This document shows positions 21,940-33,163 of a stretch of 64,000 nucleotides of DNA, piece after piece (position 1 is the stretch's first letter; every line of letters starts with the position of its first letter). The position numbers and the translations under genes were made by a program. Where the stretch lies: positions 960,882-1,024,881 of the forward strand of contig MU004240.1 of NCBI GenBank assembly GCA_010405405.1, given 5' to 3'. Under the pieces are notes generated by a model. It was not told the DNA's origin and made no database searches. It was given only the letters and a program-made list of their open reading frames with translations. The DNA is from Microthyrium microscopicum (lineage: Eukaryota; Ascomycota; Dothideomycetes; Microthyriales; Microthyriaceae).

Positions 21940-23536
21940 ACTATCAACAGTTAAGCTGAAGTACTCGCCCCATAACAATACATGAATAAGAATATACGAA
22001 AATGCAAAATAGAATCGGGCTACAAGTCGGGACCACCTCACCTACTTGTAAGTATATGCCTCCTCTCTACATTTTATTGAATCAGGCTATCAGCTAAAGA
22101 GCTTTGAACTGCCACTGCAATCGACAGATGAAACAAAGTAAAAGAACCAATACCATTGGATGGCGTTATTATTGGAATATTTTGGGGTGGCTGAGCAGAG
22201 GGGTTCTTCCAGAGAAGATGTCATGCAGGCTCAGACTTGCGCATAAGAAAAGCCTTGACGCCTTCCTAGTTGGGCGGTTAGAACGTCACGATGTTTGGAT
22301 CGTGGTGTTGAGGTTACCACAAGGCATAGCGGTCATAACGATGGGCCTACACCTTTCGGCAGTTCAACACCACTCTTTTGACCATGATGCAGACGATGGT
22401 GCATCAGAGAAGATTTCTCTTCCTTTGAAGTGAAAATAAAATTCGTGTTAAATGAGGCTTTGGGGCCGCCGAGTTTTGGCGGACATTTTGGCTTGAAGCT
22501 GCGGCGTTGTTTTGATAGCACCAATCATGGAGTCGGAAGAGCGCCACTTTGCAGGCAAGCTTCCCCACGAACACTCGTCAAAGTCAGCATGATGGAGTTC
22601 TAATTTTAGATAGTGGTTGGCTGTCATCTTAAGACTTAAAGGAGTCGAGAAATATGAGACATCAACGAATTAGGTGATGATTGTTCTAGACCCCATCGCC
22701 AAAGTGATGTAAGCACAACAGTCCATCAGTTCCTTGCAGGGCAACGTTATATCGACTTGAATGAACTTTGGTTAAAGACTCAAGAGAGGGGAGTGGTTGC
22801 TCATAGTGTTCAAACATGTTTCTATTCGAAAGCTATTGAAGCAAACTTTAAGCTCTAGACGGCATAGCTTGACGCTCATCAGACCCAGGACTGCGGAGAA
22901 GTTCTTGATAAGTTGATGCAGAGCACTAACAATTGCTTTGTAAATAGTAGTTGGGTCAAGAATTTCCATCACCAGAAGCTGCGGTGCAAGATTCTCGCAT
23001 GGCAGACAGCGCAAGAAAAGATAGAAGTCGCAATGGACAAGAAAGGAAGTCGCGACGCGCTACTGCTCATGCTTCCAGCCTGCAACTCGTACTCTACAGT
23101 TGGTAGTAATCGCGTTCCGCCCATGTCAATATCGGTGATCAAATACCGCTTTGAAGAACCGTTATGATATGGCATCTGATATGCAAGTCTGCTAGAAGTT
23201 GCAGTGCAAAAGTGCATATGATCAACAACTGCCGACATGTGAAGAAAGAAAAGCGCGGGGATTCCACGCTAACCAATCACGGAAAGCCCTCGCATTGCCT
23301 CGGTCCCGGAACGTCATTCATCACTCAACAACAGTTACCAAAGCCCAGAGAGACCGCGGGTTCATCACCTGCTACTGTGCATGGATCAGGACATTTGATA
23401 TTATTGCCCTCGGTGTTTTGTTGGCCTCTTTTTTTCCTACCACTTCCGCTTCAATTCTCCATCCCTTCCTCCCTTCTCCTTCCTCACGCGCAACACATCT
23501 CTACCTTCCACGACTCTATTATACTATTCATTAGCT
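21940..23536. other. Intergenic, divergent promoters
   Basis: 1.6 kb between the membrane-protein gene (-) and FOX2 (+). The last 130 bp before the FOX2 ATG is rich in pyrimidine runs, typical of fungal core promoters. Motifs of interest are listed separately. No additional gene was recognised. Confidence 0.45.
23273..23413 (+). promoter_or_regulatory. CCAAT box and two CCTCGG motifs upstream of FOX2
   Basis: CCTCGG occurs at 23298-23303 and 23408-23413, about 235 and 125 bp before the FOX2 ATG, and a CCAAT box lies at 23273-23277. CCTCGG is the known core bound by the fatty-acid-responsive zinc cluster regulators FarA and FarB (Aspergillus) and CTF1 (Fusarium), which activate beta-oxidation genes. 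The motif is only six bases, so chance occurrence is possible. The position in front of a beta-oxidation gene makes function plausible. Confidence 0.5.
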
Positions 23537-26500
23537 ATGGCAGGCTCAGAGCTCCGCTATGACGGCCAGACCGTCGTCGTTACTGGCGCTGGTGGTGGTT
23601 TGGGAAAAGCATATGCCGTATTCTTCGGTTCAAGAGGTGCTAATGTCGTTGTAAACGATCTTGGTGGTTCTTTCAAGGGAGAAGGTACTTCATCAAAGGT
23701 GCGTCAGTTCCAAGCTATCCCGACATGTGAAACTAGAAGCTATGCCAATGGCTTGATCTGGACCACTACATGGGCTCAATGGATCATCGCTAACATTCTA
23801 CCTCTAGGCCGCCGATGTCGTTGTCGACGAGATTAAGAAGGCTGGTGGAAAGGCTGTTGCCAACTACGACAGTGTCGAGTTTGGCGAGAAGATCATTGAT
23901 ACTGCCATTCAAAATTTCGGACGTGTCGATATTCTCATTAATAACGCTGGTATCCTTCGGGATGTTAGCTTCAAGAACATGAAAGATGCGGACTGGGATC
24001 TCATCAACCAGGTTCACGTCAAGGGAGCTTACAAGGTATGTTTGAAAGCTATAATTCCGAAGATCTTATCTAAACCCTCCAGTGCGCTCGTGCTGCTTGG
24101 CCACATTTCAGGAAACAAAAGTATGGCCGTGTTATCAACACTGCGTCAGCTGCTGGTCTTTTCGGAAGCTTTGGTCAAACCAACTACTCTGGTAAGTACT
24201 TTGTACTGCTCAAATGTTCTTCTCTAACAGTTTCTAGCGGCCAAGCTTGCTCAAGTTGGATTTACCGAGACCCTGGCCAAGGAAGGCGCCAAATATAACA
24301 TTATCGCCAATGTCATTGCACCGATTGCTGCAAGCCGTATGACAGAAACTGTCATGCCACCGGATGTTTTGGAGAACCTCAAGCCAGACTGGGTTGTACC
24401 TCTCGTAGCTGTCCTGACTCACTCATCCAACAAGAGCGAAAGCGGATCAATCTTTGAAGTTGGTGGTGGACACATTGCTAAACTTCGATGGGAGCGATCA
24501 AAGGGTGCTCTCTGCAAAGCCGACGAGACTTTCACCCCAGGTTCCATTCTCGCCAAGTGGGCTGATGTCAACGACTTTTCCAAGCCAGAATACCCAGATG
24601 GTCCAGCCAACTTCTTGGAACTCCTCGAACAAGCCAAGCAACTTCCCTCCAACCCTCCAGCTGAGAAGCTCGACTTTACAGGAAAGGTCGTCTTGATCAC
24701 CGGAAGTGGTGCTGGGTAAGTGCATCTCAATTTTCATCAATTGTCTTACTAACATTTCTCAGTATCGGTCGCGCTTATGCCCTTCTTTTCGCTAAGCACG
24801 GCGCTAAGCTCGTCATCAACGATTTGGTTAACCCCGATGATGTTGTCGCCGAAATCAAGAAGGCCGGCGGTGAAGCTGTTCCAGTCAAGGCCTCTGCTGA
24901 AGATGGTGATGCTGTTGTCAAGGCTGCCATTGATGCTTATGGCCGTATCGATGTCATTGTCAACAACGCCGGTATTCTCCGCGACAAAGCTTTCACCAAC
25001 ATGGATGACAAGCTTTGGGATCAAGTTATGAACGTCCATCTCCGTGGAACCTACAAGGTTTCCAAGGCTGCTTGGCCATATTTCTTGAAGCAGAAGTACG
25101 GACGTGTCATCAACACTACCAGCACCAGCGGTATCTATGGTAACTTTGGTCAAGCCAACTACTCCGCTGCCAAGTGTGGTATTCTTGGTTTCTCTCGTGC
25201 TCTTGCTCGTGAGGGCGCCAAGTACAATATCTTTGTCAACACTATTGCACCAAACGCTGGTACTGCCATGACCGCCACCATTATGCCACCAGAGCTTGTT
25301 CAAGCTTTCAAGCCAGAATATATCGCACCAATGGTTGTTCTCCTAGCCTCAGACAAGTGCCCAGACCCAACTGGCGGACTCTATGAAGTCGGTAGCGCAT
25401 GGCAAGGACGAACAAGATGGCAGCGAACTGGTGGCCACGGCTTCCCTATCGATGTCAAGCTGACCCCTGAGGCTGTTCTCACCAAGTGGGAAAAGATTGT
25501 CGATTTCAATGATGGCCGCGCAGACCACCCTGAGAGCGCTCAAGATGGACTACAATCCATCATGGCCAACATGTCAAACAAGAGTGGAGGCAAAGGTAAA
25601 CTATAACCCCTCCATCTTGCCTTTTTGTTAGCTGTTTGAATCTCGCTGTAATTGTATATATGCTTGATCTTCAAAAAAAAGTTATAGAATGACAAGTAAC
25701 ATTTTCAACGTATAGGTGCCTCTCCCGCTGCTGCCAAAGAACCTGCCGGTGGCAACGAGTATTTGACCAATATTAAGAAATTCAAGGCCATCACCTCTGC
25801 TGGAACCGACTACGTCTACGATGACAGAGATGTCATCCTTTACAGTAAGCCTCACCATATCTCCCTCCCCAATCCCACTTTCTAACAATATATCCCATAG
25901 ATCTCGGAATCGGCGCCAAACGCACCGATTTAAACCTCGTCTACGAAAACTCCGATGCCTTCACCCCCCTCCCCTCCTTCGGCGTCATCCCTCCCTTCAA
26001 CGCCGTTCCCGCCTTTGACTTTTCCGACCTCCTCCCCAACTTCTCCCCCATGATGCTGCTCCACGGCGAACAATACCTCGAGATCCGCCAATTCCCCATC
26101 CCAACCTCCGGCACCCTAACATCCACCGTCAACCTCATCGATGTCGTCGACAAAGGCAAGAGCGGTATCATCGTCACCGGCCAAACCACCAAAGACGCCC
26201 AAGGCCGCGACGTCTTCTACAACGAAGCCACCGTCTTCGTCCGCGGCGCCGGCGGTTTCAACGGCCCCCGCGCAATGGCCGAGCGCGGCGCCAGCACCGC
26301 ATCCAACACGCCCCCTAAGAGAGCGCCAGATACGGTAGTAGAAGAGAAAACGAGCGATGACCAAGCGGCGCTCTACCGACTCAGCGGAGATAGAAATCCG
26401 CTACATATTGACCCAGAGTTTAGCAAAGTAGGTGGATTCAAGGAACCTATTCTGCACGGTCTGTGCTTCTTTGGCATTGCGACGAAACATGTGGTGCAGA

Positions 26501-26688
26501 GCTATGGGATGATTAAGAATGTCAAGGTGCGGTTTGCGAGCACGGTGATTCCGGGGGAGACGTTGGTGACGGAGATGTGGAAGGTGGGTGGGAAGGTGCT
26601 GTTTCAGGTTAAAGTCAAGGAGACGGGCAAGATTTGCATTGCTAGTGGCGGTGCGGAATTGCTTGATGGGGGAAAGACGAAGTTGTAG
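23537..26688 (+). CDS. fox2: Peroxisomal multifunctional beta-oxidation enzyme (MFE-2)
   Basis: Seven exons (23537-23698, 23808-24035, 24083-24191, 24238-24715, 24763-25595, 25716-25844, 25901-26688) encode 908 residues. Two short-chain dehydrogenase domains come first, each with a TGxxxGxG nucleotide motif (TGAGGGLG at 16-23 and TGSGAGIG from 321), an NNAGILRD segment and a YxxxK active site ([16 protein letters not shown]). A C-terminal MaoC-type 2-enoyl-CoA hydratase 2 follows, with the motif [10 protein letters not shown] and Asp810, Asn812 and His815. The enzyme hydrates trans-2-enoyl-CoA and oxidises (3R)-hydroxyacyl-CoA in peroxisomes. The C-terminus is TKL, a variant of the SKL-type PTS1. 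The domain linker spans the fifth intron (25596-25715), whose retention would stop translation after the dehydrogenase part. Confidence 0.95.
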
Positions 26689-27846
26689 ATGGTTGTGACA
26701 GATGTTGGATATGCGGTGTGGTATGTGTAAAAGTGGAGGGAATTGGGGATGACTGTTTGGATATAGAGGGGTTGTTATGTACTGGTGTATGGTTTTAGTG
26801 ATTTGGAGTTATGGGATTAGTGTTAGTAAATTTGAGAACTTTCTCCATACTATGAGTTTCATACCTGCTGAAATCCGACTTTGAGTATAATTATACCTAC
26901 CTTCTTGCTCTTGGAGCCCTCGAGATGCGTTCAAATCTGTTTTCATTGACACCAATGTATTGTATTTTGATATGCTCCCTTTCATTAAGTTATATGTTAG
27001 TAGAGTAGTTTAGTAACCATGCGTGATTTTTTAATCCTATTTGCCGCCCGACTTGGTACATGATGGCATTATACATAGGTGCATTGGACGATAGCTCTTG
27101 ATACCTCTAGCTTCCTGCATCTGTTAGATCTACATCAAAGAGCTCCTTCCAGGAGCTACCACGTCATGTCCACTTTCTCTCCCAAATATCCTTACTAGCA
27201 AATCTGGGCTATACTGATACATGATAGAAAAATTAGCTGATCAAGATAAAAATGGGGAGCTTCCAAAGACCCTAAAGCTTTCGAAAGTGAGCAAAATGAT
27301 TTCAACCAGAAGAAATCTCTTCTCATGATCAGATTATGTGGTGAGAGAAAATTTGCAGCTCAGTTTATCACTCAGAATTTTAATCGCTCTCTGCTCAATA
27401 TCGACAACTGACAAGGCTGAAACCTTCCTTATCTTCCCCACTCTATCGAAATCTCTACGCCCCATTGGTAGCGGGGAAAGAGCGAGGGGTGATGGAGGAA
27501 GCTAAGAAGCTTCAAACGTGGGAGAGCTCGGGCCTGCATTGCCAATTGAACTACGGTGAACATCTCGACAAGACACTACTTAGGTACCACTGATCCGACG
27601 ACAGGACCTTGGGCCTATATCTATCGCTCCTTTCACTTCTTCACCTACTGATTCCCTTACGATTCTTACCCATTTCACCTTGTCGCCCTATCAGCTCCTT
27701 TAACAACACCTCGTGGTCTATATCACCATTCACCATACCATCGTACCACTATTCCAAGACAACCATCGAACCACCAAAGCCCTCTGTACTCCCTCTCCCA
27801 TACAACCAGCACCAAATCCACCGATCGAACACCCTCCAAACTCTTC
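26689..27846. other. Intergenic, FOX2 3' UTR and PFK promoter
   Basis: 1.16 kb between two plus-strand genes. The final 250 bp before the phosphofructokinase ATG is strongly pyrimidine-rich, as expected for a highly expressed fungal gene with a C/T-rich leader. No additional gene is seen. Confidence 0.45.
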
Positions 27847-30527
27847 ATGCCTCCCACAAACATGTCGAACGAAGAAGTCCCTCCCCCTCTCCCCGAGAAA
27901 AAGCGCCGCATCGCTGTCCTCACAAGCGGCGGTGATGCGCCAGGCATGAATGGCGCTGTCCGCGCTGTCGTCCGTATGGCTATTGCCAAGTGAGCAGCAC
28001 TCCCAAGCTTCACAAACCTTTTCTGATAACGTATAACAGAGGCTGCGAAGCATTTTTTGTACACGAAGGCTACGAAGGCCTAGTCAACGGCGGCGACATG
28101 ATAAAGCAAGCAGACTGGGAAGACGTCCGCGGATTCCTGCCAGAAGGTGGCACATTGATTGGTTCTGCGCGCTGTATGTCCTTCCGAGAACGCTGGGGAC
28201 GGTTATCAGCGGCGAAGAATATGGTACGTATACCATGTATATATGTGAATAAATGGTTGCTGATACGAAGACTAGGTGCTGAACGGTATTGATGCGCTCA
28301 TCGTATGTGGTGGAGACGGCAGCTTGACGGGTGCAGACTTGTTCCGCAAGGAGTGGCCGGGTCTGCTAGAAGAGCTGGTCGGAAAGGGCGAATTGACAAC
28401 CGAGCAGATTACACCATTCAAATCGCTAAATATCGTGGGATTGGTCGGCTCGATTGACAATGATATGTCGGCGACGGATGCGACGATTGGGTGTTATTCG
28501 TCGCTGCATCGCATTTGTGGATGTGTGGACTCGATTAACGATACGGCTCAGTCCCATCAGCGAGCATTCATTGTTGAAGTCATGGGCCGTCATTGTGGAT
28601 GGTTGGCTTTGATGTCGGCCATTTCAACCGGTGCTGATTTCTTGTTTATACCAGAGAGCCCTCCCAGTAGAGATTGGCGGATAGATATGAGTACTATCAT
28701 AACGAAGGTGAGTTGGTTGTACTTCTGATTGTTCATTTGCTAATCATTGTAGCATCGGAAAATGGGCAAGCGAACAACGCTAGTAATCATCGCTGAAGGA
28801 GCCATTGACCAAGACCTGAAAAAGGTCACTCCTGGTGAGATCAAGGATCTGCTCTCGAACGAACTCAAACTTGACACTCGAGTCACTACTCTTGGCCACA
28901 TCCAAAGAGGTGGTGCACCCTGCGCCTATGATCGATTGCTTAGTACGCTACAAGGAGCAGAGGCTGTCAATGCTGTTCTGGAAGCTAAAGAAGGAACCCC
29001 AAGCCCAGTCATATCCGTAATCGAGAACAAGATAGTACGACAACCATTGATGGAAGCCGTTCGTTTGACGCAGCTTGTTCCAGCCGCCATCGAACACAAG
29101 GATTTTGCTCGAGCCATGGAGCTGAGAGATGCAGAGTTTTCGGAATATTTTAACGCCTATAGGATTACTGGCGCTGCAGAGTTACCAGAGCTACTTCTTC
29201 CAGAGAACAAGCGTATGCGAATAGGTATAATTCATGTCGGTGCACCTGCTGGGTAAGTAAAATTCCTCTTTGGCTGAACAATGACTGATCTGAGACAGTG
29301 GAATGAATGCCGCATCGAGAGCAGCAATTGCTTATTGCTTCAGTCGTGGACATACACCAGTCGCATTATATAATGGTTTCAGTGGTCTTATTCGACATCA
29401 TTCAGATAAACCACAAGGCTCTGTTCGAGACATATCCTGGCTCGAAGCTGATTCTTGGGTGAGCAAAGGAGGCTCTGAGATCGGAACGTAAGAATAGACC
29501 CATGATTTCGACCTTCTCAGCACTGACTATCAAAAGCAACCGTACCCTTCCCTCAGAGAACATGGCAGAAGTCTCATTAGCCTTTGAACGATACAATATC
29601 CAAGCTCTTTTCTGCATCGGCGGCTTCGAGGCCTTCCACGCTGTCAGCGAACTCCGCAAAGCCCGCAAAGAATTTCCACCAGTCTCGATCCCTATCGTCG
29701 TCCTCCCCGCCACCGTCAGCAACAATGTCCCCGGCACTGAATACTCCCTAGGCAGCGACACGTGTCTCAACGCGCTGATAGAGTACTGCGATACCTGTCG
29801 CCAATCCGCCTCCGCCTCGCGTCGCCGTGTGTTTGTGATTGAGACACAAGGCGGAGAATCTGGCTATGTTGCCGTTATTGCTGGCATCTCAGTCGGCGCT
29901 CTCGCTGTGTATACGCCAGAAGAAGGCATCAATATCAAAATGCTTGATAGTGATATTGATGCGCTACGCGAAACATTCAAGCGGGATCGCGGACAAAATC
30001 GTGCAGGTAAATGCGCCCCTCCTCACCAACCAACACCTAGAGTGTGGAACTAATCTTGTTTCCTAGGCAAAATCATCCTCCGCAACGAAAAAGCCTCCTC
30101 CGTATACACAACCCAAGTCATCGCCGACATCCTCAGCGTCGAAGGCAAAACCCGTGAAGGCAAAGTCCAATTCGAAGCTCGCGTCGGCATCCCCGGCCAC
30201 TTCCAACAAGGCAAAGAACCCTCCCCCATGGACCGCGTCCGTGCCGTCCGATTCGCCGTACGCTCGCTCCAACATCTCGAGTCCTTTGCAGGCTGGAGCC
30301 GCGAAGAAATCGCAAACGATCCTACAACTGTCAGCGTCATTGGCATTCGCGGCGCCAAAGTACAGTTCAGCGCTATGGAGACGGTAGAGAATGAGGAGAC
30401 GGACTGGAAACATCGGAGACCTAAGGCTGAGTACTGGCGTGGTTTGACTGGCTTGGGCGATATTTTGGCGGGAAGACCGAGACGGACTGCGCCTGATGAT
30501 CAGGAGATTGGGATTTTGCCAATTTAG
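27847..30527 (+). CDS. pfk1: ATP-dependent 6-phosphofructokinase
   Basis: Seven exons (27847-27989, 28040-28223, 28276-28707, 28753-29252, 29299-29487, 29537-30006, 30067-30527) encode 792 residues, the normal length for the single tandem-domain enzyme of filamentous fungi. It phosphorylates fructose 6-phosphate in glycolysis, in the cytosol. The N-terminal catalytic half shows [11 protein letters not shown], the ATP site GGDGS at 121-125, the catalytic Asp170 in [16 protein letters not shown] and HIQRGG. The C-terminal regulatory half repeats the fold in diverged form ([53 protein letters not shown]). The ATG at 27847 begins [10 protein letters not shown]; the Met at codon 6 is an alternative. 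A single gene of this type suggests a homo-oligomer rather than the alpha/beta enzyme of yeast. Confidence 0.95.
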
Positions 30528-30862
30528 TGAATATAGAAAAGGGGGAATTTGTAGATAGGGTGGGGTTAGAGGGTAGTAGAGGTTGCTAGAGACGACGTTA
30601 TGTGTTATGTCATGGCTGGTAGAATGACTTTTTTGTGCATAGGTTTTGTGAATTCCATTTCATGGTCTATCGTCTGTCTATGTTTCGTCGTGAATCGTCC
30701 TTGACCACCCCTGGTTCTAGTCTGTAGTTCTGAACATCTTATCCCCATTTTCGTAGAGCTTTACATTTCAAGCATGCATCATCACCGGTCGTCTGCTATC
30801 TTCATTTAAGGTCCAAAACCTAGCATGCTTCCTCTTTGTCTTCTATTACAGCACATCCATCA
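30528..30862. other. Intergenic, convergent 3' ends
   Basis: 335 bp between convergent genes (phosphofructokinase + and histidine phosphatase -). It holds two 3' UTRs and nothing else recognisable. Confidence 0.5.
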
Positions 30863-32676
30863 TCAGTAGCCCGACGGCTCTGGCTTCTCGGGAAACGCCG
30901 TCTTGCCCATATTCTCTTTACACTGCTGCTTCCAATCCCGCGGCGTGTACTTGTCCACAATAGCCTTAAATGCTTCCTATAACCAAAATTAGCCGCCGTC
31001 TGACACCACTCCATCAAGAACGCTCCGTTTGTCAACTTACCAGCGTACAAAAGCTCTCATCGCCCTCCAAATGCTTTCCAGCCGCCTTGCACCCCGGGAC
31101 CGTAACAACAGCATCATTGTACCTTAACCGCACATAATACCCATCCAATCGCTCTCGCTGCACACTGTTCAATTCGTCCATCGGTTTACGGCCAATCTCA
31201 GACTTATCCGCCATAGGATTCACCCAATGGAACCACCCACCACCACTCTTCTTCGCAGCCAAACCATCCATATCCTTTCGAAACAGCTCAATAGCCACAT
31301 GACTCGTAAAAGGCGGCCACTTGGTCCCCTTGAACGCTCCTAAAGAGCTCAGAAGGCCAGCAAGCGTCGTATCATGACACCCACTCATACTGAACCTCAC
31401 CACCCCCTTCCCCTCAGCGCGCTGTACCATTCGACCTACAATATCAGCCGCTAGACTTCCTATGCCCAGCATGCGATATTCGCGGTTCTCTTGATATCCA
31501 CTATACCACTCCTCTACATTAACACGCTCCAGCGTATCGCGTAATTGGGGGTCGTAGAATTCGCTGGGGAGACGGGTGAGTGGGCCGTGGGCGAGGGTTG
31601 CGTTGACGGTGTCCAGGATGCCACTAAGACGCGGTTTACCATCCACGCGCACATCACCCTCTACATATTTACCGATGAGTTTCGTCGCGTGCTGCAGCGC
31701 AGGAGAGGTATTATGGCGATCGGCGGTCCGTTGGCCGAAGGCGCGGGCTAGGGCGTTTAGACGGCGGCAGACTACTTCGTTGGGGAAGAGGGTTTCGTCG
31801 CCTGGGGATCTTAAGATTATGGCGGGAGGAGGGAGGGTGCTGGGCCGGGTGCGTGGTGGGTAGAGACCGATGAAGGCTTGTTGGAGGGATTCGAGGGCTC
31901 GGGGGATGGGTGTTGCGCGGAGGTATAGGGAGTCCAGGACGGTGGGGGTTAGGTCAGAGGGGAGGAAGGAGAGTTGCTGAATGTAGAGGTTGCGGAGTCG
32001 TTGGCCGAGGGCGAGGGTGGTTTGACGGCCTAGGTCGGTGAGTTCGCCGGGCTGGCACATGGAGTTGGGGTCGCCGGTGGGAGACGTTGCGAGGGTGGGC
32101 GCGTCGTCGCTGTCGGAGAAGCGCTCGAGATGGCGCTGCCATTGGAGATTGTCCCATGAGGAGGATGCTGGGTCGGTGGTGGCTAGGACGGTGCTGGTAA
32201 AGCGGCTGGATGCTTTGCAGTACGGCCAGTCTGTGATGGTGCTGTTTAGCCACTAACTATTTGGATGGTTTGACGAACTTACAAGCGGGTAGACCGGCCT
32301 GAGATATGTCAGTATGTCACTTTGAAAGACTTTAAACTTGACTCACATTCTGAAATCTAGGTGCTACGGGAGTTCGTTCGCCTTTTCTTGTGTTAGTGTG
32401 CGACCGGACAAACGGCAGAAGTCAAAATCATATTCTATGCGGGATGAATATCTTGCATACCATGACGGAGTAGCTGGCTTCATGTTAGCAATAGTAACTC
32501 AATCCATGGAACAAAATGGAGACGGAAGCGAGTAAATATAGGAAGGGACGCAAGGCTGAAACACTATAAGGCTGGGTGCTACTTACAATCTGTACCAGCT
32601 GGAGTTGCAAACCCTTTGGATAGAGCTTACCGAGCTCCTCCTCAGAGTATGGCTCGCGGGGAACAAGTGTGGTCAT
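30863..32676 (-). CDS. Histidine phosphatase superfamily protein, clade 2 (acid phosphatase-like)
   Basis: Six exons (32676-32587, 32473-32461, 32381-32347, 32298-32283, 32230-31041, 30976-30863) encode 485 residues. The exon order includes micro-exons of 13 and 16 nt. The 13-nt exon supplies the catalytic RHG (residues 33-35), giving LLRHGERTPVAPRF after splicing. The second catalytic motif is SGCHDTTLAG with His337-Asp338. RHG...HD defines branch 2 of the superfamily, which includes histidine acid phosphatases and the lysophosphatidate phosphatase ACP6. No signal peptide is visible, so an intracellular role like that of ACP6 is more likely than secretion. The substrate is unknown. The ATG at 32676 is used because the frame upstream lacks one. 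Confidence 0.85.
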
Positions 32677-33163
32677 TATGAACTCAAGGAGCTTCAAGTG
32701 CCGATCGCCGTTTGATTTGGCAGAGTTGCAGTGAGAAGAAGCGAAGGGTGGAAAAAGTGAGAGGAGAGAAGTTGGATCGCGTCAGGGAGGCTAAATAAAG
32801 TAGCTTTGCTACTAGCTTTTGATTGGTCAATATTTGATGCGTGGCGCGCTAGGATTTTAAGCCTAATGGCTGTCTATCAGGCTACAATCGTGGAGGCTGG
32901 TGGTAAGTTACCTAAGGTAAGTCTAGCAGTATCTGAGCAGTTTCCTATGTGTGTCAATTAAGTGAAATATCAAACATAACTGCCAAAGAACGTGGCTCAT
33001 TCACTGCTGAGGCTACCTGTTAAGTGTTCATCCACAAAGACACCAGAGTCTTTAGAGGTAAGCAAAGCCAGGCATCATTACCAAGGAACATATTGCCAAA
33101 AGTGAACGGGCCAATCTTTGTAAGTTTAAATTCATATGGGAAGTTTTGGCTGAAGGCACCAGA
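32677..33163. other. Intergenic, phosphatase promoter and HET gene 3' end
   Basis: 487 bp between two minus-strand genes. No additional feature is seen. Confidence 0.4.
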
